Shown here one piece after another: positions 31,063-41,766 of a stretch of 64,000 nucleotides of DNA; position 1 is the stretch's first letter; every line of letters starts with the position of its first letter. The stretch is taken from assembly GCA_033439765.1 (NCBI GenBank), contig JAULSN010000002.1:5394001-5458000 (forward strand), in the 5' to 3' direction. Both the position numbers and the translations under genes were made by a program. The DNA is from Lasiosphaeria ovina (Eukaryota; Ascomycota; Sordariomycetes; Sordariales; Lasiosphaeriaceae). Under the pieces are notes generated by a model that did not search any database, had not been told where the DNA came from, and was given only the letters and a program-made list of their open reading frames with translations.

Positions 31063-31166
31063 CCTGATTAGCATAGTGGCTAATGCGTTGCACTTGTATC
31101 CCGTGCCCCATCCCTTGGGTCGTCGACGACATGCAAAGATCACAGGTTCGATTCCTGTATCAGGCA
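31063..31166 (+). tRNA. tRNA-Thr(UGU) with a 32-nt intron
   Basis: The full cloverleaf can be drawn. The acceptor stem GCCTGAT (31063-31069) pairs perfectly with ATCAGGC (31159-31165), with discriminator A31166. D stem GCAT/ATGC. Anticodon stem TTGCA (31088-31092)/TGCAA (31132-31136). Loop C-T-TGT-A-A has anticodon TGT at 31095-31097. T stem ACAGG/CCTGT encloses TTCGATT. An intron of about 32 nt (31099-31130) lies one base 3' of the anticodon, the canonical tRNA-splicing position. Box A (TAGCATAGTGG) and box B (GGTTCGATTCC) are present. A minus-strand open frame across this site is a chance product. Confidence 0.95.
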
Positions 31167-31219
31167 ACTAAGCAAGCATAATATTTCTGCAGTTCTACGA
31201 ACCTAAACCGAATTATTAC

Positions 31220-31225
31220 TTTTTT
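31220..31225 (+). terminator. RNA polymerase III T-tract terminator of tRNA-Thr
   Basis: The first run of six T residues downstream of the tRNA, 53 nt past its 3' end. No T4 or longer run occurs closer, so the primary transcript probably has a long trailer. Confidence 0.6.
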
Positions 31226-31944
31226 GCATGTTTCTTTTTTGGTCCTTCAGTTACCCCCCCCCCTTCTTTGCTTTTTCGTTGTGGAATGCAAAACAAACCT
31301 ATCGCCGACCACTTACTGCATGCATGTCTGCAACTGCCACGACGAGCCAACGGCGACGGACGACTGCACCACGATAGTCACCCGTCCCATGCCACCTCCA
31401 CACAGGAAAAAACCAAACAGGCCTCAGCATATCGCCAATCGCAAAGAATGTTTCTATTAGAGTACAGTATAATCTAAACAGCGTAACATCCCAACCCAAA
31501 GGTTCCGCAGAGATTAGAGACAGCTGCTGCCTCCAATAACAATAATAATAATAGAAACCTCTTCCTCTCTCCCCCTTCGCTGCTCCCCTAACCAGAGCCG
31601 ACCCGCAATAAAAAGAAAAACTCCGAAACACTCGCCGCCCGCCACAAACGGTCGTTCCAATCGCTCTTCCTCTCATCTCCTACTCAGCAAGGTATTTACC
31701 CGTGTCCCCCTTTCTCTGCCCTATCCCATCGTGCGCCCAGAAAATCATCGAGTCGTAAAAAAAGTGATCCGCCTTCGGAACAACAACCGCTTGCATCCGG
31801 CAAACCAGATGGGGAGAATAGAAGGGGAAAAAAAGGCGACAAGTACACCCCTCAACCCCGTTGTAACGCCGTTGTGGATCAGTTGCGCAGACATATACAT
31901 TAAAAACGGGCAAGCAAATTACCGCCACCACCTTTCGTCTTTTT
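31226..31944. other. spacer downstream of the tRNA, 3' flank of the remodeller gene
   Basis: Low-complexity AT/CT-rich DNA with an AATAATAAT stretch near 31540. No gene is seen. Confidence 0.5.
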
Positions 31945-34900
31945 TCAGTCCTCATCGCTCTGTACACCGCTGCTTCCGCCGTTTATTTGGCTGGCACCGT
32001 TTGAGTTGGACACGAGCTTGATCCTGGTCGGCCCGCTGGGGGTGGGTTGAGGAGTGGCCGACATGGCCGACATGGTCGAGGGAGGAGCCGATGTGTCCTT
32101 TGGCGGCGAACCTTCTTCTAGGCTGCGGAGGTCGGCGTTTTCTGCGAGCTCCCTCTCAAACTGCGCCTTAAAGAATGCCTGGTTACCCAGCAAAGTTAGT
32201 AACAACCCCACCGTAAAGTCTAGATTAGACTATGGCAGACATACCTGTATCGTGTTGGCATCGACGCAAATTCCGCTGCTCTCCTCATTGAAGGTTCGGC
32301 AGTTGTTCACCAAAAGCTCCAGGTCCTTACGCATGGCCGCCAGGCTGTGGTACTCTTCCTTCTTGATTTTCTTCTGGATGTCGCTCATGCAGATGGGGTT
32401 CTGGATGATAAGGTAGTAGTCGCCCCAGTCTCGTTTTGGCGGCAGTTTGACAAACGGCCCAATGACCAGGCGTTTCGGCGGCCCGTCTTCGTCGTCCTTC
32501 TCGCCCTCGGGTTTCTCCTCGGGCTCTTCATCGTCTACCTCGAGATTCATCAAGCCGTCATAGATCTTCTTCAAGCTCCGCTGCAGCTTGTCACGGACCT
32601 CGGCCGACATGCCTGCGCCGTTCGCAGCAACCGATTTTGGCCGGCCAAGAGGGCCACGACGCTTCTTTGCCGGTGGCTCGTCTTCACCTTCTTCTGCTTT
32701 TCGCTTCTCGATGTTCTTACTGCCAGGCTTGCGGCCCCGTTTCTTCACCGGTGTCTCGACATCCTCGGTACTAGCGCGGCTGGCGGACGGTGAATTCTCC
32801 ATGGACGCAACCATACCCGAAGCCCTCTTCATCCTGTTGTTCTCCCTCCTGTCTTTACGGGCCTGCTTCCTCGCAGCAGCAGCCTCGGGTGTGTCCTCCT
32901 CGTCATCAACCGCATTAAGCCACTGCTCCTCGGTGAGGCCGTCGTCATATTTCACCTTGGTGCGCTCGCGAGCTCCGCGGCCGAGGATCACCTCCGCCTC
33001 GTCTTCGACAGGATTTCCTTCAGAAAGATAGATCTCGGGCAGTTCATTCTCAGCCATAAGACGCGGTACACCCTTGCAGCCTGGGAGTGTTCCGTAGACG
33101 GGATCACGACTGCGATCCTCGTCCATTTTCTGGAAAACTACGAGCTCGTTCTCACTCCGGGCCAAGATCATGTTCAACTCTTCGTCGTCCATCTCTTCCG
33201 GCTCACCAGACTCGGCCATATCAGCCGTCTCCAAGAGCGTTCTGAGCATGGCATCTCGATCCGTTTCTGACGACTTGTTGTCGAAACGACCGGCCTGAAT
33301 GACCTTGCCATCCATGTCGAGCTTGAATCTGGCACGCTCCAGAATCTTTTCTTCGACTGACGAAGAGCTGATCAGGCGGAGAATCCGCACCTCATTCTTC
33401 TGGCCGATACGATGGGCACGATCCTGAGCCTGCAAATCCTGATGAGGATTCCAGTCGGAATCATAAATGATGACAGTATCAGCCGTCTGCAAATTGAGAC
33501 CCAGGCCACCTGCACGGGTGGAGAGTAGGAAGATGAAATAGGGCGAATCTGGTCGGTTGAAATCTCTGAGAAGGTCAGAGCGGTCCTCAGACTTGGTGGT
33601 GCCGTCGAGACGGAGGTACTGGATGTTGCGGTAGCGAAGAAAGTCTTCCATGATATCCATGATGGCCGTCATCTGGAAAAACATCAAGACGCGATGACCG
33701 GTCGCCTGGTACTTTGGAAGGATCCTGTCCAAGAGCTCAAACTTGCCCGAGGTTCTCCAGAGAACATCGTTGCTGACATTCATCGGGTTCATCTGGTTCT
33801 CCACCTCGTCGAATACGAAAGGATGATTGCAAAGCTTCCGCAGCTGCATGATCATGTTGCTCAAGCCACGAGCTCCCGCCTTGCCACCCTTGCCGTCGCT
33901 AACAACAATCTTTTGGTGAGTGACCATCTGCTTGTACAGACGTGATTGCAGGGCCGAGAAATTGCACTTGATGACCTTCTCCGTCTTGTCGGGAAGGTCC
34001 TTCTCGACGTCCTTCTTCAGACGACGCAGCAAGAAGGGGCGGAGCACTTTATGGAGACGGCGAATGACGAGAATTTGTTCTTCTTCTGTGAGCTCCATCT
34101 TGTCCTGGCCGCCGGTATTGGCAAAGGGCGTGTTGAACCAGTCATCGAAAGTCTTGGCCGACTTGAAGATGTTGGGGAGGACAAAGTTGAGCATGGCCCA
34201 CAGTTCTGCCAGATTGTTCTGGAGAGGGGTACCGGTGAGGATGAGGCGGAACCGGGTGCTGTAGTATTGCTGAATGGTGAAGCTCAACTTGGAATTTGAG
34301 TTTTTCATACGGTGACCCTCGTCGATGATCATGTGGAACCACTTGATCTTGCTCAGAAGCGGCCGGTCCTTGATAACATATTCGTAAGTTGTGAGGAGGA
34401 CCTGGAATTTGCCCTGGCGAATCTTCTCCTGTTGCAGCTTCCTGGTATTTGGAGGACCCTTGTAGACGATCTTGGATACACCAGGTGCCCATTTGTCGAA
34501 CTCGAGATTCCAGTTGGTCAGGGTGCTGAGCGGGACTATGACCAGGTACGGCCCGTTTTGCTGTTTCCTCTCAATCAGGTACGTCACTAGGCTAATGGTT
34601 TGAATTGTCTTGCCCAAGCCCATTTCGTCGGCTAGAATACCGTTGAGGTTGTTGTTGTAAAGCGAAATCATCCACTGCAAACCCTTGATCTGGTACTCCT
34701 TGAGGGTTCCTCCGACGAGAAGGTCAGCTTGTCCGGTAACTTCTTCCTTGTGCCTGTGAGCAACGGCATAGTAGTCGATCTTCCGGCCACTTTCTCCCTC
34801 ATCCTCCTCAATGTCGCTCTCCTCTGGAAGCACTGTCCCCTCCTCTGCATACTTCTCTTCTGCCTGTCGCTGTTGTGCGCGGACGGAAGAGGCAAGTTGA

Positions 34901-36127
34901 TGCAGGAAGCCATCAGTCTGGCGAAGGAGATGGGTGATACGAGTATCCTTGGCTTGGTCGAGCAGCTTAAGGTAAGCCTCTTCATCGTTGGCTTTCAAGG
35001 CCTGGAGACGTTGCTTCGCCGTCTTCTCAACCCTCTTCTGCTCCTCCTTCTCGATATTGAAGTGGTGAGCATACATGAGGCGGCCCATCTTCTCCATCTT
35101 GTTGCGGCGAGTCTGGCCCGAGTTAAGAATTTCAACTTTGTGGGAATGAACAGCCTGCAAGAAATCGATGTGCTTCTTGCGCTCTCGGCTTTCGCGTGCA
35201 TCGCGCTGTTGCTTTTCGAGCTTTTCGGTGATGCGAGCCTCCCTCACACTCTGCTTCTTCATCCGGCGATACTGTGACCGGTTTGTCGTCATGGCAAGGT
35301 TGTCGTAATGCATCATCTGCTTCCCGATCTTGTCCCTCAAAGCCCGCTGCTTGGAATAGAGGGCCAGCGACTTCATCTCGATAATGGCCTTCCGCTTCGC
35401 CGTATCGTCGGCCACAAGAGCGTCCTTTGTCGTGTCCCAGTGAGCCAAATTACCAGGAAGGCTTTTCAGTTCCGAGTATCTGGCGCTCATGCGGTTGAAC
35501 ACGATTTTCTCTCGATCATTCCGAAGTTGATCAAAATCGATGCCAGTGGGGAATATGCCGGGTATAATTAAACGGTTCTTGCGCCGGCCATGATCCATGT
35601 AGTTGATATTCTTGCGCACGAGGCTGCCATCGTAAGGGGACTTAACTGTCTTGAAGTTCTTGGCTGCTTTGGGGTTTGGCGCGACTTCACCATCGGCAGT
35701 ACCATTGACGTCAGGCTTGGACGCATCCTGGGCCGGCGTTGCAGCTGATGCGTTCGCAGCAGAGACCTGGGCGGCGTGTTCAGTCAACGAGGCATGGCGT
35801 CGGGCCCGGCTTTCGTAGATGGCTTTTTGCATCTGCAGAGGCACGCCGGCATTCTTGCCAAGCATTTTGAAGGCCTGTATTTGGGACCGCAGGAGAGTTA
35901 ACTGTTGCGGTGTGAACTGGCTTGGGCCATGACCCTGGGTAGAGGATGCGCCGGCTGAATTTGGCGCCGAGGCATTCGAAGGAGCTGGTAGAGCAGAAGC
36001 GCCGAGGGCGGTGGCCGATAAGGGCTGTCCCGTCTGCAGAGGGGCCTGTTGAGGAAGACGACCGGGCGGGACACCATTGGTGACACCGTTAACGCCATTC
36101 TGCATATGCTGCTGCTGTTGTTGTTGT

Positions 36128-36165
<38 letters not shown>

Positions 36166-36168
36166 TTG

Positions 36169-36203
<35 letters not shown>

Positions 36204-36517
36204 AGTGTAGTTGCTGATGCTTGCGAAGCTCCTGTTGTCTGTGGATGGTCGAGAGCATCTGCTGTAGTTTGATGATTTCGGGGTCGGAGTTGGGGACGCC
36301 TTGTCTCTTCATCTGCGTGAACTTCTACTAGGAGTTAGAGCAAATCCCATCTCAATAGCATTGGGAATAAAGTGCAGCAACAGACGATAAAGGGCAAGGA
36401 GAGAGGGTGTGGAGGTGAGGCGCGAACCTGGTAGAGTTCCTGGACCTGTTGTTGGGTCATGCCGGCGGGCAGGGCAGAGCCATGCTGCACCGCAGGCGGC
36501 ACCTGGACGCTAGCCAT
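31945..36517 (-). CDS. SWI/SNF-RSC catalytic ATPase (Sth1/Snf21-type)
   Basis: The motor subunit of a nucleosome-remodelling complex. Three exons on the minus strand: 36517-36428, 36324-32245 and 32178-31945, giving 1467 aa. N-terminal QQQVQELYQ joins to KFTQMKRQG (QLQ-like helix). A poly-Gln tract follows (about residues 72-102), then the HSA region (about 255-420, with RLIIPGIFPTGIDFDQLRND) that binds actin-related proteins. The motor starts near 568 (GGTLKEYQIKGLQWM) with Walker A DEMGLGKT (about 599) and DEGH (about 698); helicase C includes LSTRAGGLGLNLQ and QDRAHRIGQ. A SnAC-like segment and an AT-hook-like KKRGRKPGSK follow. The C-terminal bromodomain (about 1285-1400) is completed by exon 3, which joins VDANTIQ to AFFKAQFEREL. 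The tail is acidic. Length and bromodomain fit Sth1/Snf21; distinguishing it from Snf2 needs alignment. Confidence 0.95.
36109..36201 (-). repeat. CAG/CAA repeat encoding poly-Gln in the remodeller
   Basis: About 30 consecutive Gln codons, mixed CAG and CAA with CAG predominating. Likely length-polymorphic between strains. Confidence 0.9.
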
Positions 36518-37807
36518 AGTGACGCGACGATGGGATTGTCGAATATGCCAAGCGGATATCAATTGCTGGGTGCGCCGTTATGGTCCGCGCATATCTGGAG
36601 GCTGGCGGCGGGATCAGTCGGGGGTAGTGGAACGCTGGACGAATGCGGTCGACGCGGCGTCTCAAAACGAATGACAGGGCACACTGGGGCAAAATCCCAA
36701 GGAAGGGCGGGTCAGCGCGTCCAGATTGCGGGCAACAATTAGGTGGCGACGATGCTGTGGCAGGAGGGAGCGAGGGTGGTTGTGGATGGAAATGCGGACT
36801 GCGACGGCGACGGTGGGGATGCGCGGTGGTCGCGTCGGTGGAACTGGCGCAAAGGTTGATGGTGGTCGACGAAATCAGCCGCGCCGAGAAGGCGACGTGC
36901 TCAGCGCTGTGGGGGGAAGGGGAATGCAAAATACAACGAGGGCGGAAAGGGTGTGGTGAAAAAAGTCAAATAGAGGCGAAAGGCGGCCTGTGGAGTGTAG
37001 TCGCGGGGTGGGATGCGCCGGGAATCGCGTGTCCCGTGTTTGGTCGCCGATTTCGAGATGGCCTCGATGAGTCGCAGAGGGAGACTGGTGATTTTTTTGA
37101 TGCGCGCCGTCGCCTTTGGCAATGATGGAGAGGTGAAGGCAGAGACCCGAGGAGATTGAATGGCGGGCGATGGTCGAGCCTGTGCTGCTGCCTACGGCTG
37201 CACAAATCAGAACGGCTTATGTAACATGCAGGGGCCGGCAATACATCGGCTTTAGCACAGTCAAGGCGGCTTAACCTGTAAGGCAGGCAGCGCACTGTAC
37301 TGTACATACAATAATACAGTATGGATTGGATTTGAATGCATTACTGAATCAGAACAAAGACAGCAACCGTGAGAGGTAAACACTCCCTGTTTTGAATAAG
37401 TGCCTAGTATGGGGATTGAGTAAGGAAAAGGGGAATTATTAGGTGACTATTGTTAACTCGAATCTAACGTCCTTGCGTTTGTGCATCTCCCACAGTATTT
37501 AGGTTTACGGTATTCCGTACTGTACGCAATGTCGCTCGTCTCTCACCCTCCGACCTCATTGAGTTGCCAGGTTAGGTGTTCCAGGTCTCGGAGGCAAATC
37601 AACAACCTGGATGTGCTTGATAGTCTTGCATCACAGATCACTCGGTGACGTTAAATAAATAAAATATATCGGTTTTCTCTTGCATTCTATATATGTATGT
37701 ATGCATGTATGTTTTGGTATCATTTCCCATTAATCCCACGCGCCGAATAATGCAAGCCAAGCAAGAAACATGGCCCATATAACGCCAAAAAGCCAAACCC
37801 TACTATT
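36518..37807. other. promoter region of the remodeller gene and 3' flank of WDR70
   Basis: 36518-37200 is GC-rich with a purine bias and is probably promoter and leader of the remodeller gene. 37310-37740 is AT-rich with TATGTATG repeats (37692-37712). No gene is seen. Confidence 0.5.
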
Positions 37808-39532
37808 CTATCTTTTCACCTTCTTCTTGTCCGGTCCACCGTCGGCCTCGTCGTCACTTATTTCAGCATACTGCGTGACAGGCTGTGTGCTCTTCCAAGC
37901 ACCCGTGAATTTGGGGTCTTTTTTCGCAATGTCTGCGTATTTCAAGAGCGCCTCTCGAGGATCCTCGTGCAGCATGCGACTCAGGGGGATATTTTCCGAA
38001 ATATGTTTCTCGTCCGGCTGACTCCTCATGAACGGCGTGATCTGTTGCACCTGCGGCCTCCTCGGGTCGCGAGACTTCCCGGACGCTGTCACTCCCCCGC
38101 GCTTCGTCCCCTGCAACGCGCCCGGTGTGATTATCGAGTCGGCCGATATGCCGGCGCTTTGGTCCATGGTGAAAGCTGGGTCGTCATCGACGTGTCGCTT
38201 CTTGGGGGCGCGCGTCATGACCTCAAGCGCACCGCGAGTCGACATGGTGGGGTTATACAGCACATGCGTTTCCGAATTCGTCGAGCCCGTCACGATCTGG
38301 TTAAGCCTGGCATGCCAGTCCACCACAATGAGCGGCGCTCCAGGGGTAACCGGTGTGATGAGTTCTGGTCTGAGATTCCCCGGATTTAGAATGTGGAGGT
38401 GGCCCGAGGCGGAGCCGGTGATGATGCACGACGAGTTGGGGGCATATTTAATGTTGGTCATGGGGAAACGGTCAGAGGTAGACGCATGCTCAACCTTGAC
38501 TAGCGGCTCTTTGAACTTGCGAGTGTCCCAAAGTTTGATCAGGCCATCGCCGCCTCGCGTCACGACCATTCGCCCGTCAGAGCTGATATCAACCCCTCCA
38601 GTCCAGGCATCATGCTTATGTGCATCGCGAATCTCTGCCGTGGGTCGGTTGAATGGGCCATTGCCACTGTACATGACCAGTGACCCATCCAGTGCGGCCG
38701 CCACCAGAACAGGGTTGCCGCCCTGAGCCGGTGCGCCCCATGCGACGGCCGTCATCCTCGTGCGACCGGCGGTGCCGACCACCTTGGACTTGAAGGCAAT
38801 CACGTCTCTCTGGCTTCTCTTGTTGTTGACGTCCCATATTCTCAAAGTACTGTCTGAACCAGCCGTGACGCATATGTTCTGGTCCGTGGGGTGCCATGCC
38901 CCGGTCGCAATCTCCCCCACGTGGCCCTTGGTGTTGTTCATGTCGCGCAGGTACATGTCGCCCTTGACAAATTCAGTCAACACATCGCCGTCTCTCGACA
39001 TTATCTTCGCCTGAGGGTGCGCCGTAATGCAGAGAAAGGCGCTCCCCGAGAGTGGGCTGAACGCTATGTATTGGATCGGATGCGAATCGGGCGCATTGGA
39101 AGACTTTTTGGCCTCCCACGGATCCACGCTTTTGAAAGCCCTCAGCGTGGTTGGCGTCATGGCTGCAAAGTCGTGAAACTTAACGGTGCCGTCGAGGGAG
39201 CCGCTGAGCAGTCGGGCGCCAGCCGGGTCCAGGGCGACGGTTGTAATTGCGCGATCATGGGTGTGGAGGACCAGTTCGTGCGAGACGGGGAACTTGTCCT
39301 CGTCTTCCGAGTCGTCCGTGTCGTCGTCGTCGCTGTCGCTGTCGCTGTCTGTTCCAGGCGCAGCCTTCTTCGAAGCCACTGGAGCCTCGACCTGCCTCCT
39401 TGACTGCTCTATCTGGGTAGCAATGTTGGCCTCCTTGGACCTTTTGCCGAAGGACGTCGGCAGAAAGTTCCGCATGGGGTCATCGGGGGCAAGTTCTGGC
39501 TCTTCAACCTGGTATTCATCGCTGTCGCTCAT
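37808..39532 (-). CDS. WD40-repeat protein, WDR70 family
   Basis: The family acts in nuclear processes; fission-yeast and human Wdr70 promote histone H2B ubiquitination near DNA breaks. Intronless, 574 aa. The family N-terminus is clear: acidic start, then DPMRNFLPTSFGKRSKEANI (about 19-38) and a Ser/Asp-rich tract. WD repeats span about 80-440 (for example LSGSLDGTVKFHDFAAM, CVTAGSDSTLRIWDVNNKR, TRGGDGLIKLWDTRKFKEP). The C-terminal signature is APKKRHVDDDPAFT, with ITPFMRSQ and HISENIPLSRMLHEDPREAL before a basic end KKKVKR that looks like a nuclear signal. No residue loss is noticed. Confidence 0.93.
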   Translation of the reverse strand: MSDSDEYQVEEPELAPDDPMRNFLPTSFGKRSKEANIATQIEQSRRQVEAPVASKKAAPGTDSDSDSDDDDTDDSEDEDKFPVSHELVLHTHDRAITTVALDPAGARLLSGSLDGTVKFHDFAAMTPTTLRAFKSVDPWEAKKSSNAPDSHPIQYIAFSPLSGSAFLCITAHPQAKIMSRDGDVLTEFVKGDMYLRDMNNTKGHVGEIATGAWHPTDQNICVTAGSDSTLRIWDVNNKRSQRDVIAFKSKVVGTAGRTRMTAVAWGAPAQGGNPVLVAAALDGSLVMYSGNGPFNRPTAEIRDAHKHDAWTGGVDISSDGRMVVTRGGDGLIKLWDTRKFKEPLVKVEHASTSDRFPMTNIKYAPNSSCIITGSASGHLHILNPGNLRPELITPVTPGAPLIVVDWHARLNQIVTGSTNSETHVLYNPTMSTRGALEVMTRAPKKRHVDDDPAFTMDQSAGISADSIITPGALQGTKRGGVTASGKSRDPRRPQVQQITPFMRSQPDEKHISENIPLSRMLHEDPREALLKYADIAKKDPKFTGAWKSTQPVTQYAEISDDEADGGPDKKKVKR

Positions 39533-40562
39533 CTTGGCGTCGGTAAGGGTTCGTGACGGTAACCGGATCCCAGTTTAACAAATGGAGCGCAAACCACCGA
39601 TTGTCGGGGATTGGAGGTGGAAAGAATCCGATTCAAGGTTTGGGATGCCCAATCTAACAAGACGGGGGGCCGTGCCAAAAGCGGGACCAGCTTCAGGGCG
39701 CCTTATCCCGGACTCTAAACTTTAGCGGCCTGGGGTTCGGAACTGCTGGAACCCGTTAGGTCCCGAGTCTCATAACCGCCAATAACTTGCCAGCATCGAC
39801 AAACATGGAATAATTCCTTCTCTTTGGTTAAGGTACCTTACTCGGTGCAATGGGGGTTTGAGATGCGCCGGGCGCCGCACCCCCGGGCCGGTTCGTATAA
39901 ACTTACCCGCGGTACCTCTGGGAGCCTGAGGTGGATATGACGGTACCCGATACCTAGCATAAAGTAACTAGAGTGGGTCTCTATTTTCGAAGTTGCTACT
40001 GTTCACATAACTCACGTCAGTTATTCAGTTCCGTAACATGTCCAGTGTCTGGGCTGTATTTTGACCCTCACAAACATTCAAGCCAATCAGCTACCCAAGA
40101 AATACCTTAGCTACATAGAACATAATTGAGAGAATATTGATACCGTCGCTATTTCCATAACCAGGCTCATAGATTCATGGGTGCCTTGTTAACTTGCGAG
40201 ATGTCTTATCCGATTTCCCGAACTCCGAAGCCGGGCACCCAACCTTATTGCAGCCCCGCAGCGCGTGGCCGGCCTGATAGTCACTAACCAGACCCGAATT
40301 GCTGTACAGTAGTTCCCGCGAGGACTCTTCTGTGGTGGCTGCTTATTAGGAAGGGAGGAGAATTGAGTTGGGTTTCAATTCGCAATGCGGAGCTGGTCCT
40401 GTAGTGTATAAGACGGGCTATCACTCTCAGTCGCTCCCAAGACCGCAACAGGTTCCGTTTACTACCGTACCTACCTCAGCTACCTTACTTCTCTCACAGC
40501 CTAGTGTGCCGATAGACCTGAACAAGATATCAAGTGCTTCTCACGGAGAGTTTAAGCCCATC
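39533..40562. other. spacer between WDR70 and the dioxygenase pseudogene
   Basis: About 1 kb between divergent starts. It is rich in GGTACC/TACCT motifs (39830-39960) and AT-rich in 40000-40220. No gene is seen. Confidence 0.5.
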
Positions 40563-41674
40563 ATGTCGCCACAATCGATTCTAACCCAGGAGGATAAGGA
40601 ACACTTCTTGACCCATGGCTGGATAAAGAAAGTACCTTGCATAACTAGTGGACATGCCGTGTGTGTTGTTGAGGACACAGTGCTGACTATTATCTTAGGA
40701 TTGCGAACGCTTTCACTAAGGAACAAGCTGAGAGCGTGACGAAAAATGTCTGGACGAGGCTTGGCATGTCCGAGACGGACAAGTCCACGTGGACGCGACT
40801 GCGCACCAACATGCCATTCCACTTCACCTTTGACGCATCTGAGTTCGCTCCTCGCGCCTGGGCCGCCATTTGCGAGCTGTCCGGCGGCGAGGAGCGCGTC
40901 ACGCCGCATTCCAAGATCTGGAAGGACTCGCTCATAGTCAATCTGGGCTCGGTCGAAGCAGAGGGCAAGCCGGTGCGGCCCCAAGATCTCGACGGGTGGC
41001 ACGTAGGTACGTCAACGTCAATAGCGATGGATGTCTGGAAAACATAGACTCTGCAACCAGAGCAGCCGTCTAACACTATGAGGTTTATTAGACGGCGACT
41101 TTTTTGTGCATTATCTTGATAGGCCCGAGCAGGGCTTGCTGGTCACGCCGCTGTTTACCAACATCGCCCCCAATGCGGGCGGCACCGTTATCTGCCCCGA
41201 GGCCATTCCCAAGATGGCAAAGCATTTGTACGAGCACCCGGAAGGAGTATCGCCGCGGATGACGCCGCGCGGCAAGCCGGGTTTCACTCAAGAGAAGAAC
41301 CTGGATTAGTTCAACAACCTTACGCGGGGCTGCTCGCACTTCGTCGAGGCGACGGGGCAGGTTAGCGATGTTTACCTCTTCCATCCCCTCATGCTTCACT
41401 CGGCATCGACCAACGCGGTGCGGAACGTGCGCATCATCACGAACCCTCCCGTTTCGCTCAACCAGCCCTTTTGCTTCAACAGACCCGACGGCAACTACAG
41501 CCTTGTCGAGCAGGTCACGCTAAGGGCTCTGGGCAAGGATCGGCTGGAAGACTGGGGAATCGCCGCCGCGAGGGAACAGGTCATTCCCGAAGGGTCAGGA
41601 TCCAGGAGCGGATGAAGTTGAAGGAGCTGCAAAGACTAAAGGAGCTAGCTGAAAAGAGGAGTGCTGCGGCGTAA
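40563..41674 (+). pseudogene. broken phytanoyl-CoA-dioxygenase-like (2OG-Fe(II)) gene
   Basis: Remains of an Fe(II)/2-oxoglutarate oxygenase of the PhyH superfamily. The start ATG is at 40563 (SPQSILTQEDKEHFLTHGWI). An intron ends at a CTGAC/TTAG acceptor at 40698, but the exon that follows (ANAFTKEQAESVTKNVW) is not in frame with the best GTACCT donor. A clean intron at 41007-41091 joins WHV to DGDFFVHYLD, restoring the iron-binding H-x-D. At 41307-41309 an in-frame TAG interrupts the protein. The same frame then continues with FNNLTRGCSHFVEA and the likely distal iron His in FHPLMLHSAS. Near 41590 one base appears missing, because the natural C-terminus (IQERMKLKELQRLKELAE) lies in another frame and ends at 41674. 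Two to three lesions argue for a pseudogene, although sequencing error at each point is possible. Confidence 0.75.
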
Positions 41675-41766
41675 GTACGGAAAGTAGTCCATCTTCGAGG
41701 CATTGACGTCAAGTCCCAAAGAAACTTATATCTGAAGAATGAGCCCACTTCAAAGAATTTTTTTTT

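Noticed and set aside
30979..31167. 62-codon minus-strand frame beginning MPDTGIEPV
   Set aside because: It lies antisense to the tRNA-Thr gene; such frames are a common false annotation over tRNAs.
41307..41309. Programmed stop-codon readthrough at the in-frame TAG of the dioxygenase
   Set aside because: The following bases (TTC) do not fit the usual readthrough context (CTA), and a second frameshift lies downstream, so decay is simpler.
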